The notes beneath the pieces were generated by a model that saw only the letters and a program-made list of their open reading frames with translations, had not been told where the DNA came from and searched no databases. This document shows positions 9,757-20,001 of a stretch of DNA of 64,000 nt, piece after piece (the stretch's first letter is position 1; each line of letters starts with the position of its first letter). A program made the translations under genes and the position numbers. Source of the DNA: Symbiodinium natans (Eukaryota > Sar > Dinophyceae > Suessiales > Symbiodiniaceae); NCBI GenBank assembly GCA_905221605.1, contig CAJNDS010002779.1, positions 1,078,616-1,142,615 of the forward strand, given 5' to 3'.

Positions 9757-11488
9757 GCTTGCCCCGAAGGTGTAGCTAAGTGCGTATGGCTCTGTATAAA
9801 CTTCTACAGCTGCTCTTTCTCATGCATATACGTATACTTGTATTTATTTATTTGCAAGCTATTCCAGTTATGAACATGAACGCTGTTTGCTCCAAATTCG
9901 GTTTCCAACTCCAGACACCCTTTTTTGTTGCTCCACATCCGCAATGAATTCCGAGTCTGGGCCTAAGAGCTCCTCTTCAGGCGTCTTCTTTCAGGGGGCT
10001 TCCTGTTCCTCTTCGAGTTCCTCTTTAGGGGTTCCCATCTCGTGGGTTCTTTAAGCTCCATGTTGAAGAGTTCTCTGTGGGCTTTCCAATTCTCTCCTCT
10101 GTGGGGTTCTTCTGTATAGGGTTCCTTTTCACGGTCCTTCTATACGGCTCCACTCTCGGGTTACGTGCTCTTTGGGGTTTCGTCTTACTTTCGGGTTTTC
10201 TTCAGAAAGGGTTCCTCTTGGGGGTTCTTGTGTAGTGGGCTGCTCTGAAGCTTCCTTTGTAAGGCTCTTGTTTAGAATTCCTTGTTAGGGTTTCTCTTTA
10301 CGGTCCCTTTCGCGGTTTTCTATAGGGTTCTCTGCATTCGGGACCTTCAGGATTTGAGGCCACTGGGAGAGGGATCATCTGGAGGGTTCTGAGGAAGCAG
10401 GAAGTCTTAGATGTGTTCGAAAAGTTAGAGGAGTCGCTGAGCGGGTGGGTACTAATCTGTCGCCTGACAGGGCTGCTTGATTACTGAAATCTCGAGCATG
10501 CCATACTGAATCCTAAACCCTACGCGCTACATCATGCTGGGCTTAGTGAAGGTCCTTGAAAGATCCTCTCAGCCCCGAGCCCCCCCAAGCTCGTGCACAG
10601 GGTATGGTTTAGCGTTGAGGGAGCCCCTGCCCTAAGTCCAAACTCCCTATGGCGCCAAACCCCTTTTTGTTGAGCCTTTAAAATTTCAACCCAACCCTAT
10701 AAACCCCAAAAGCCCCTATCAACCTTACACCACTATCAACGATTCGAACTCCGGGGGTTGAACCGGAATTTAGAGTTTGGGTCTGGGGCTTAGGGTTTAG
10801 GGTTTCGGGTTTGGGGTTGCTTCAAACACTTGGGTACTTCCCTGAGCCTCGCAGTCAGCCCTACACCCTGAAATACCCTGAAACAACTTGAAGTCCAAGG
10901 CCCGAAGCCCCAGCATCAAACAGCGGCTCAGGGCAGCGTTGCAAAGAGCCAGGAGTTCGTCCCCCTCCGAGCGTTCGAGATGCCAGGATCAAGCTTCAGG
11001 AGGTTTAGGGGTTGTAGGTGTGGGAGCGGTAAGCGCTAAACCCGGCAGAGACCTGCGCAGTAGTTGAGGAAAATAGGCCATGAGGGCTTACTCGAGGCTT
11101 GAGGCGCGAGGTTTGTATGTATCGCACAGTTTGCGATATGGAGTTTCAATGAGAGTTGCCTCGAGCATACGCTTCATGCGAAGGCCAGCATGGCTGAATC
11201 CGAAGCATCTGAGGAACGAACTTGGAGTTCAGGATCCGGTCGGATTCTGGGATCCCGCAGGCTTTACTGCCGACGGCAGCGTGGAGGACTTCAAGCGTCG
11301 TCGCCAGACCGAGATCAAGCATGGTCGCATCGCGATGCTTGCTGCCATGGGGTACATCACACCGGAGCAGCTCATCTGCAAGAAGAGTTCTATCTGAAAA
11401 CGATTCCCAGGGTTTTCTGCAAAAACTGGCCTGCAAGTGACAGAGACTACACGCATGGGACCGGTGATGCTACATGTTGTTTCAACGT

Positions 11489-11524
<36 letters not shown>

Positions 11525-13247
11525 ATTTTTTGTTTTAATATCATGTTTTGTTTCTGGTCTTCCGTTGCATCACAGAATTTTCAGACCAAGGATCACCGGC
11601 AAGTTCCCTGGTTATCTTTCTCCATCCGCAGGATTGAAGTTTGCTGATGTGCCCAACGGCTTGGCGGCAATCTCCAAGGTGCCTGCCGCAGGCTGGGGTC
11701 AGATTCTCGCGTACATGGCCTTCTGCGAGGTCTCTCAGGATCAGTCTGCTGGAACTGCGGCCGCCGCGGGCGACTTCGGCTTCAAGGTCCTGACGTCCAG
11801 CGACCCAGCAGAGAAGACGAAAAAACTTTCTGCAGAGTTGGCCAACGGAAGGCTGGCGATGATGGCGATCATCGGCATGTTCTTTCAGGACATCGACAAA
11901 ACACATTCCACGTGTTTTGGTACCAGTAGCGGTCAGTGGCGGTCAGTAGCTGCATATCTAGTTGGAGTTGGCACTTCAATAACATGTCAGTGTACGTGTG
12001 CATGTCGTGAAGGCTTTTTGTTTCCTGCAGAGGATGGCTTGACTGGCAGCGCTTGGGGCGATTGGGCTAATTACACTGCCTCCCCGCTGCGTGCCTTCGA
12101 GAACGAACTTGGAGTTCAGGATCCGGTCGGATTCTGGGATCCCGCAGGCTTTACTGCCGACGGCAGCGTGGAGGACTTCAAGCGTCGTCGCCAGACCGAG
12201 ATCAAGCATGGTCGCATCGCGATGCTTGCTGCCATGGGGTACATCACACCGGAGCAGCTCATCTGCAAGAAGAGTTCTATCTGAAAACGATTCCCAGGGT
12301 TTTCTGCAAAAACTGGCCTGCAAGTGACAGAGACTACACGCATGGGACCGGTGATGCTACATGTTGTTTCAACGTTGCGCGTGTGTGTCATTTTTTGTTT
12401 TAATATCATGTTTTGTTTCTGGTCTTCCGTTGCATCACAGAATTTTCAGACCAAGGATCACCGGCAAGTTCCCTGGTTATCTTTCTCCATCCGCAGGATT
12501 GAAGTTTGCTGATGTGCCCAACGGCTTGGCGGCAATCTCCAAGGTGCCTGCCGCAGGCTGGGGTCAGATTCTCGCGTACATGGCCTTCTGCGAGGTCTCT
12601 CAGGATCAGTCTGCTGGAACTGCGGCCGCCGCGGGCGACTTCGGCTTCAAGGTCCTGACGTCCAGCGACCCAGCAGAGAAGACGAAAAAACTTTCTGCAG
12701 AGTTGGCCAACGGAAGGCTGGCGATGATGGCGATCATCGGCATGTTCTTTCAGGACATCGACAAAACACATTCCACGTGTTTTGGTACCAGTAGCGGTCA
12801 GTGGCGGTCAGTAGCGGTCAGTAGCCGCATATCTAGTTGGAGTTGGCATTTCAATAACATGTCATTGTACGTGTGCATGTCGTGAAAGCTTGTTTCCTGC
12901 AGAGGATGGCTTGACTGGCAGCGCTTGGGGCGATTGGGCTAATTACACTGCCTCCCCGCTGCGTGCCTTCGAGAACGAACTTGGAGTTCAGGATCCGGTC
13001 GGATTCTGGGATCCCGCAGGCTTTACTGCCGACGGCAGCGTGGAGGACTTCAAGCGTCGTCGCCAGACCGAGATCAAGCATGGTCGCATCGCGATGCTTG
13101 CTGCCATGGGGTACATCACACCGGAGCAGCTCATCTGCAAGAAGAGTTCTATCTGAAAACGATTCCCAGGGTTTTCTGCAAAAACTGGCCTGCAAGTGAC
13201 AGAGACTACACGCATGGGACCGGTGATGCTACATGTTGTTTCAACGT

Positions 13248-13283
<36 letters not shown>

Positions 13284-16200
13284 ATTTTTTGTTTTAATAT
13301 CATGTTTTGTTTCTGGTCTTCCGTTGCATCACAGAATTTTCAGACCAAGGATCACCGGCAAGTTCCCTGGTTATCTTTCTCCATCCGCAGGATTGAAGTT
13401 TGCTGATGTGCCCAACGGCTTGGCGGCAATCTCCAAGGTGCCTGCCGCAGGCTGGGGTCAGATTCTCGCGTACATGGCCTTCTGCGAGGTCTCTCAGGAT
13501 CAGTCTGCTGGAACTGCGGCCGCCGCGGGCGACTTCGGCTTCAAGGTCCTGACGTCCAGCGACCCAGCAGAGAAGACGAAAAAACTTTCTGCAGAGTTGG
13601 CCAACGGAAGGCTGGCGATGATGGCGATCATCGGCATGTTCTTTCAGGACATCGACAAAACACATTCCACGTGTTTTGGTACCAGTAGCGGTCAGTGGCG
13701 GTCAGTAGCGGTCAGTAGCCGCATATCTAGTTGGAGTTGGCATTTCAATAACATGTCATTGTACGTGTGCATGTCGTGAAAGCTTTTTGTTTCCTGCAGA
13801 GGATGGCTTGACTGGCAGCGCTTGGGGCGATTGGGCTAATTACACTGCCTCCCCGCTGCGTGCCTTCGAGAACGAACTTGGAGTTCAGGATCCGGTCGGA
13901 TTCTGGGATCCCGCAGGCTTTACTGCCGACGGCAGCGTGGAGGACTTCAAGCGTCGTCGCCAGACCGAGATCAAGCATGGTCGCATCGCGATGCTTGCTG
14001 CCATGGGGTACATCACACCGGAGCAGCTCATCTGCAAGAAGAGTTCTATCTGAAAACGATTCCCAGGGTTTTCTGCAAAAACTGGCCTGCAAGTGACAGA
14101 GACTACACGCATGGGACCGGTGATGCTACATGTTGTTTCAACGTTGCGCGTGTGTGTCATTTTTTGTTTTAATATCATGTTTTGTTTCTGGTCTTCCGTT
14201 GCATCACAGAATTTTCAGACCAAGGATCACCGGCAAGTTCCCTGGTTATCTTTCTCCATCCGCAGGATTGAAGTTTGCTGATGTGCCCAACGGCTTGGCG
14301 GCAATCTCCAAGGTGCCTGCCGCAGGCTGGGGTCAGATTCTCGCGTACATGGCCTTCTGCGAGGTCTCTCAGGATCAGTCTGCTGGAACTGCGGCCGCCG
14401 CGGGCGACTTCGGCTTCAAGGTCCTGACGTCCAGCGACCCAGCAGAGAAGACGAAAAAACTTTCTGCAGAGTTGGCCAACGGAAGGCTGGCGATGATGGC
14501 GATCATCGGCATGTTCTTTCAGGACATCGACAAAACACATTCCACGTGTTTTGGTACCAGTAGCGGTCAGTGGCGGTCAGTAGCTGCATATCTAGTTGGA
14601 GTTGGCATTTCAAGAACATGTCAGTGTACGTGTGCATGTCGTGAAGGCTTTTTGTTTCCTGCAGAGGATGGCTTGACTGGCAGCGCTTGGGGCGATTGGG
14701 CTAATTACACTGCCTCCCCGCTGCGTGCCTTCGAGAACGAACTTGGAGTTCAGGATCCGGTCGGATTCTGGGATCCCGCAGGCTTTACTGCCGACGGCAG
14801 CGTGGAGGACTTCAAGCGTCGTCGCCAGACCGAGATCAAGCATGGTCGCATCGCGATGCTTGCTGCCATGGGGTACATCACACCGGAGCAGCTCATCTGC
14901 AAGAAGAGTTCTATCTGAAAACGATTCCCAGGGTTTTCTGCAAAAACTGGCCTGCAAGTGACAGAGACTACACGCATGGGACCGGTGATGCTACATGTTG
15001 TTTCAACGTTGCGCGTGTGTGTCATTTTTTGTTTTAATATCATGTTTTGTTTCTGGTCTTCCGTTGCATCACAGAATTTTCAGACCAAGGATCACCGGCA
15101 AGTTCCCTGGTTATCTTTCTCCATCCGCAGGTTTGAAGTTTGCTGATGTGCCCAACGGCTTGGCGGCAATCTCCAAGGTGCCTGCCGCAGGCTGGGGTCA
15201 GATTCTCGCGTACATGGCCTTCTGCGAGGTCTCTCAGGATCAGTCTGCTGGAACTGCGGCCGCCGCGGGCGACTTCGGCTTCAAGGTCCTGACGTCCAGC
15301 GACCCAGCAGAGAAGACGAAAAAACTTTCTGCAGAGTTGGCCAACGGAAGGCTGGCGATGATGGCGATCATCGGCATGTTCTTTCAGGACATCGACAAAA
15401 CACATTCCACGTGTTTTGGTACCAGTAGCGGTCAGTGGCGGTCAGTAGCGGTCAGTAGCCGCATATCTAGTTGGAGTTGGCATTTCAATAACATGTCATT
15501 GTACGTGTGCATGTCGTGAAAGCTTGTTTCCTGCAGAGGATGGCTTGACTGGCAGCGCTTGGGGCGATTGGGCTAATTACACTGCCTCCCCGCTGCGTGC
15601 CTTCGAGAACGAACTTGGAGTTCAGGATCCGGTCGGATTCTGGGATCCCGCAGGCTTTACTGCCGACGGCAGCGTGGAGGACTTCAAGCGTCGTCGCCAG
15701 ACCGAGATCAAGCATGGTCGCATCGCGATGCTTGCTGCCATGGGGTACATCACACCGGAGCAGCTCATCTGCAAGAAGAGTTCTATCTGAAAACGATTCC
15801 CAGGGTTTTCTGCAAAACTGGCCTGCAAGTGACAGAGACTACACGCATGGGACCGGTGATGCTACATGTTGTTTCAACGTTGCGCGTGTGTGTCATTTTT
15901 TGTTTTAATATCATGTTTTGTTTCTGGTCTTCCGTTGCATCACAGAATTTTCAGACCAAGGATCACCGGCAAGTTCCCTGGTTATCTTTCTCCATCCGCA
16001 GGATTGAAGTTTGCTGATGTGCCCAACGGCTTGGCGGCAATCTCCAAGGTGCCTGCCGCAGGCTGGGGTCAGATTCTCGCGTACATGGCCTTCTGCGAGG
16101 TCTCTCAGGATCAGTCTGCTGGAACTGCGGCCGCCGCGGGCGACTTCGGCTTCAAGGTCCTGACGTCCAGCGACCCAGCAGAGAAGACGAAAAAACTTTC

Positions 16201-17890
16201 TGCAGAGTTGGCCAACGGAAGGCTGGCGATGATGGCGATCATCGGCATGTTCTTTCAGGACATCGACAAAACACATTCCACGTGTTTTGGTACCAGTAGC
16301 GGTCAGTGGCGGTCAGTAGCTGCATATCTAGTTGGAGTTGGCATTTCAAGAACATGTCAGTGTACGTGTGCATGTCGTGAAGGCTTTTTGTTTCCTGCAG
16401 AGGATGGCTTGACTGGCAGCGCTTGGGGCGATTGGGCTAATTACACTGCCTCCCCGCTGCGTGCCTTCGAGAACGAACTTGGAGTTCAGGATCCGGTCGG
16501 ATTCTGGGATCCCGCAGGCTTTACTGCCGACGGCAGCGTGGAGGACTTCAAGCGTCGTCGCCAGACCGAGATCAAGCATGGTCGCATCGCGATGCTGGCT
16601 GCCATGGGGTACATCACACCGGAGCAGCTCATCTGCAAGAAGAGTTCTATCTGAAAACGATTCCCAGGGTTTTCTGCAAAAACTGGCCTGCAAGTGACAG
16701 AGACTACACGCATGGGACCGGTGATGCTACATGTTGTTTCAACGTTGCGCGTGTGTGTCATTTTTTGTTTTAATATCATGTTTTGTTTCTGGTCTTCCGT
16801 TGCATCACAGAATTTTCAGACCAAGGATCACCGGCAAGTTCCCTGGTTATCTTTCTCCATCCGCAGGATTGAAGTTTGCTGATGTGCCCAACGGCTTGGC
16901 GGCAATCTCCAAGGTGCCTGCCGCAGGCTGGGGTCAGATTCTCGCGTACATGGCCTTCTGCGAGGTCTCTCAGGATCAGTCTGCTGGAACTGCGGCCGCC
17001 GCGGGCGACTTCGGCTTCAAGGTCCTGACGTCCAGCGACCCAGCAGAGAAGACGAAAAAACTTTCTGCAGAGTTGGCCAACGGAAGGCTGGCGATGATGG
17101 CGATCATCGGCATGTTTCCGGCCAGTATAGAGGGATCGAATGTCAGCCGTTTTGCTTTTCATTAGCCCACAACAGGCGGCTGAAACCTTAAACTCCCGGA
17201 ACGCCGAAGACAGGGGATACACTCAAAAGCTACACAAGGCCCAAGTCCTAACCTCATGACACGCCTGGAAACCTCAAACTCTAAGCCTTCAAGCTGTAGG
17301 TAGATTACATTGAGGATGGCAGCTGTTGATGCCCAAGGTTCTTCCAGGATGGACTGACCGGGTCCGCATGGGGAGTCTCTCAACTGCAGGCTAGTCCTCA
17401 ACCCTAAACCCTAAACCCTAAACCCTAAGCCCTAAACCCTAAACCCTAAAACCTAAAACCCTAAACCCCGAGTAGTTCGACAGCAGCCATCCTGAGCCGA
17501 CGCTTCAGCCAAACCCCGAACCCTAAGCGCCATAACTTTGAAGCTGGAAAAGCTGAACCCTCAAGCCCTTCCTAGTTTTCAGACCCAGGATCCCAACCCT
17601 ATAAACCTTATCTAAACCCCAAGCCCTCAGCCCTAAACGATTCCCCAGAGGGCCAGGGTTCAGGTTTGATGTGGGTTCCGGGCTGATTTCTTCATTTTTT
17701 GGGGGGAGGGAGGCCTTCGGCAAGTCCGGTCCATGCATTTCAAGCGGTGTCGTGCTTATCAGGGCTTAAGGCTTAGGTTTAACTTCGCGTTTAGGGTGGG
17801 AGCTCGGGGAGCCCAGGTTTCGATTTTGAGTGTGGTTTCCCTGCGGAACTTCAGGACTGGGCCAACTACACTGCTTCTCCTCTCCGATGA
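9652..17890 (+). CDS. Light-harvesting chlorophyll a/c-binding polyprotein, seven tandem LHC domains (multi-exon)
   Basis: This encodes chlorophyll a/c-binding antenna proteins of the thylakoid as one polyprotein, a dinoflagellate habit. Each 173-residue repeat starts AFENELGVQDP and ends YTASPLR. Helix 1 carries the chlorophyll-binding EIKHGR motif, helix 2 is around GWGQILAYMAF, and helix 3 carries ELANGR. SPLR is the linker described between dinoflagellate LHC units, and the first unit is preceded by VPLR. Exons: 9652-~9756 (putative leader), 10932-10978, 11214-11366, 11591-11888, 12033-12253, 12456-12753, 12905-13125, 13350-13647, 13802-14022, 14225-14522, 14667-14887, 15090-15387, 15539-15759, 15961-16258, 16403-16623, 16826-17113, 17338-17374, 17855-17890. 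All junctions after the leader are phase-consistent. The stop TGA follows the last SPLR directly, so the seven-domain count looks complete. Introns use GC, GA and GT donors. The core is certain; the leader is tentative. Confidence 0.93.
9960..10345 (+). repeat. Degenerate GGGTTC/CTTTT pyrimidine-rich repeat
   Basis: Between the leader and the first LHC exon, about 385 bp are made of loosely repeated phrases such as GGGTTCCTCTT, GGGGTTCTT and GGTTCCTTTT. The texture differs from the TTTAGGG-type introns and occurs nowhere else in the window at this density. No protein reading is convincing. Confidence 0.6.
10932..10978 (+). CDS. LHC polyprotein exon: mature N-terminal junction (VPLR|AFE)
   Basis: The 47-bp exon after GGCTCAG reads GSVAKSQEFVPLRAFE, with the last codon split as GA|G. 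A GA donor (GATGCC) and the GAG acceptor at 11211-11213 restore FE|NELGVQDP in frame. VPLR takes the place of the SPLR that separates later repeats, so this is probably where the leader is cut from the first LHC unit. Confidence 0.72.
11214..11366 (+). CDS. LHC domain 1, helix-1 exon
   Basis: Reads NELGVQDPVGFWDPAGF through the EIKHGR helix-1 motif to ITPE. It is shorter than the equivalent exon in domains 2-7 because an intron separates it from AFE. The upstream flank is unlike the repeat, marking the left edge of the amplified block. Confidence 0.9.
11367..11590 (+). other. GC-AG intron of the LHC repeat (type specimen), with GT microsatellite
   Basis: Splicing ACACCGGA|GCAGCTC...ACCAAG|GATCACC joins ITPE to ITGKFPGY in frame. 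Read through, the frame stops 10 codons after ITPE, so the intron must be removed for the polyprotein. Equivalents: 12254-12455, 13126-13349, 14023-14224, 14888-15089, 15760-15960, 16624-16825. Confidence 0.88.
11492..11523 (+). repeat. GT dinucleotide microsatellite in LHC intron
   Basis: Sixteen GT units in the first intron copy. The third copy (13251-13282) also has sixteen, while the others retain only GCGCGTGTGTGT. The shared expansion suggests these two units descend from one another. Confidence 0.95.
11889..12032 (+). other. GA-AG intron of the LHC repeat (type specimen)
   Basis: TTTCAG|GACATCGAC...CTGCAGAG|GATGGC joins FFQ to DGLTGSAWG in phase 0. The donor is GA, one of the non-canonical donors known in dinoflagellates. 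AGGA is present at both exon-intron borders. Equivalents: 12754-12904, 13648-13801, 14523-14666, 15388-15538, 16259-16402. Confidence 0.85.
17114..17337 (+). other. Extra GT-AG intron in the last LHC domain
   Basis: Splicing GGCAT|GTTTCCGG...GCCCAAG|GTTCTTCC restores GMFFQDG. The position lies ten bases before the FFQ|DGL intron used in domains 1-6, so this copy has a different intron layout. The codons after it also differ in synonymous usage from the array copies. Confidence 0.82.
17338..17374 (+). CDS. LHC domain 7 micro-exon (FFQDGLTGSAWG)
   Basis: A 37-bp exon encodes FFQDGLTGSAWG with codons different from the array copies. It begins with the third base of the split Met codon and ends in phase 0 at a GT donor (GTCTCTC). 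Its length equals the corresponding piece of the array exons. Confidence 0.85.
17375..17854 (+). other. 480-bp intron with telomere-type repeats inside LHC domain 7
   Basis: This GT-AG intron separates SAWG from DWANYTASPLR, a position unbroken in the other six domains. It contains ten or so CCCTAAA-like copies (17401-17467) near its 5' end and TTAGGTTTAA/GTTTAGGG-like sequence near its 3' end. It is therefore also an inverted pair, but in the opposite order to most introns here. Confidence 0.82.
17855..17890 (+). CDS. LHC polyprotein terminal exon (DWANYTASPLR, TGA)
   Basis: After CTTCAG, the exon reads DWANYTASPLR and stops at TGA (17888-17890). The stop falls exactly where SPLR would link to another unit, which argues for a genuine C-terminus and not a degraded copy. 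Confidence 0.85.
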   Translation, partial: DWANYTASPLR

Positions 17891-19049
17891 GGCGCCCCCC
17901 CATTTTGTTAAACGGACCGTCGTTTGGCGTTCGGGGTGTGTTGGCCAGGAGCCCTTGTGCAACACGAACCGAATTCTGAGTATGAGGCTGACAGAGCATA
18001 AGGTTGGCACTCGCAATTTCTTGGGGTTCTGCATTAAACCACCACCGATGTTTTTTCCTTGAGCCCTATTTCGGCAGGTGCATCACCTCCGGACATGTGA
18101 GCCCCCTTTGAGAAGTGGGCTCAGAGGGGCCTAGGGGCCCTAGTGGCTACTAGTGGGGAACTCCGAAGGAGCTTTGGAACCTGCTCATGACTTTTCGGAC
18201 GCGAGGTCTTCCTGCCGCGCCAAACTGCATCTACGAAACACACATATATCCATACCTACATCTACATGCAGATGGGGATGGGTGATTGGTCGTGGTTCGA
18301 GGCACTACGATGACATACTCTTAGTTCTTGCTTGGGCGGGAGACACTGCAGCTCCGAACAATTGTTTCTAAGTCCGTGCCGGTGCTGTCCGCAGCATTTC
18401 TTTGCCATCTTCTGCAACCGGGCCACTCCACCGAACCCTAAACATCCCTAAACATCCCCACGCCCTAAACTTCCCAAAGCCCCAAGCCCAAGTCCTGTGG
18501 GTTGTAAAAGTCCTACGCCGTGCCGCTCAGTACCCTAAGAGCCCTGAACAGCTTCAAGCCATGCGCAGGCAACTCCGGCCCCGACCCTTTTACAAGACAA
18601 AACACGGCCTCCGAGCCGTGTTGGTTTTAAATGTACAGGAGCAGATCTTCAAGACGAGGCCATTTACGTGGCAGAAAAGGGCGCCCTGAACCCTGAAGGG
18701 ATCCCCAAGGCTTGAGGATCATTAAAAACCTTGTGCAACTGAGAAGCAATACCAGCATCACATACACCATGCCTTCCCCCCAAATACCCATTTTCCTCTC
18801 CACGTTACCCCCCAACTAAACCTTAAACGGTAGGCTCCGAAATAGTTACAGGCTCCCGACGCCTCTTCGTCCCGAAATCCTAAACCCCCCAACGCCCAAA
18901 TCGAGCGCCTTGCGCTCCGAGGGCCGCCCGCAGCCGAAGCCTGCACAATCATTTCAGCGGTTTCTGCGTGCCTTTTTGGTGGTTTGGGGGTTTTGAGCGC
19001 CTCTGAGGGACATAAGCCCGCCCCAAGGCAGTTCGCCCCTCTTTCGCAG
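17891..19049 (+). other. Stretch downstream of the LHC gene, mostly without clear coding sequence
   Basis: It presumably holds the LHC 3' UTR. A possible exon near 18538-18590 reads EQLQAMRRQLRPRP, coiled-coil-like, after a CTAAG acceptor. Telomere-like degenerate C-rich sequence lies around 18430-18480 and 18815-18890. No AAUAAA-type signal is convincing; dinoflagellates generally lack one. Confidence 0.4.
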
Positions 19050-19118
19050 GCCCATGCCGCGCGGGAGTCCGCGCGGGCGGTGGCGCAGGTGGAGATGGAC
19101 GCCGAGCTTCAGCAGCAG
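19050..19118 (+). CDS. Coiled-coil exon (23 codons)
   Basis: Reads AHAARESARAVAQVEMD then AELQQQ between TTCGCAG and a GT donor (GTGCGC). High Ala/Glu/Gln content fits an extended helix. Confidence 0.55.
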
Positions 19119-19968
19119 GTGCGCCACTTGGGTTTCGAGACGGATACCCTCACCCCATGTCGATGGGGAAACCTAAGAAGCCTCAAACCTGTAAACGCCA
19201 AACTCTAGGGCGGTTTTTGGGCCCAGCTATGTGAAATCCCCTTCCGTAGCAAGTACGCGCCTTCTAGGTCCAGTTAGATCAGGTTCGGGTGGGGAGTGCT
19301 CTAGTGATGTTTCAGGGCTTGCAATTCGCCCTATGTAAAGTTTCTGGAGGTTTTAAGCCTGAACCCAGCATCCAGATGAAACTCAAGACGCTTTAACCAC
19401 CCTAAACGTACAACGACACCCCAAACCCACGCAGCGAGCGCCGTCCTGCAGCATGTGAGCTTCGCATCCCAAAGAGGTCACTCACGAGGGGTCTGAGCCC
19501 TTACTTCAGAGCTCGAGGCTTTTTGGAATCTCAGCTTGAACACTCAAGCCTTGTCGGCTGAACCCTTCCCGGCCCCTACCCGTAAATTTCCAGGGGGCCA
19601 GCAGCCTCTCAAACCCAGAACTCGGAACTCCTAGACAACTCCCCAAAGAATGCTTGAGCCACGCTCCCCCCTTCCATGAACCACTTCCAGGGTGTCGGGT
19701 GTAGGGTTTAGGGCTTAGGGTTCAGGGCTTAGGGCTTTTTGATCCCCCTCCGAACAAGATCACCTTTCGGCCATCTCCCCCAGGAGTTGCTGCAGCGGCT
19801 GGCGCTGCTGCAGGAAGAGCTCGCCATGGAGCAGCAGGACAGAATGACCCCTAGGGGATACTTGGGAAGGAATCGGGTTCAAGAGACTTTGGGATTTAGG
19901 CACTTTTGGCTTTCTTTGGATTTTGGTACGTTCATCGCTTTTCTGATGGGGCAGGGTGGGGGCAGGGT

Positions 19969-20001
<33 letters not shown>

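Larger units (their letters stand above)
11214..17113 (+). repeat. Tandem array of ~865-894 bp LHC repeat units
   Basis: Helix-2/3 exons start at 11591, 12456, 13350, 14225, 15090, 15961 and 16826, giving unit lengths of 865, 894, 875, 865, 871 and 865 bp. Exons (298 + 221 bp) are almost identical; the exonic differences I found are synonymous (GGA/GGT at 15130-15134, CTT/CTG at 16594-16596). GC-AG introns between ITPE and ITGK are 201-224 bp, and GA-AG introns between FFQ and DGL are 144-154 bp. Most intron length variation comes from a GT microsatellite and from copies of GGTCAGTAGC. Near identity of introns as well as exons indicates recent amplification or gene conversion. Confidence 0.97.

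Noticed and set aside
11541-17222. Repeated antisense frames of 115-148 codons across the LHC array
   Set aside because: Each is the reverse-strand shadow of a helix-2/3 or helix-1 exon and recurs with the repeat; the sense frame has clear LHC motifs.
17345-17890. LHC pseudogene fragments after the array
   Set aside because: I first read DGLTGSAWG and DWANYTASPLR-stop as debris, but exact phase, AG acceptors, GT donors and the stop right after SPLR show they fit as real terminal exons.
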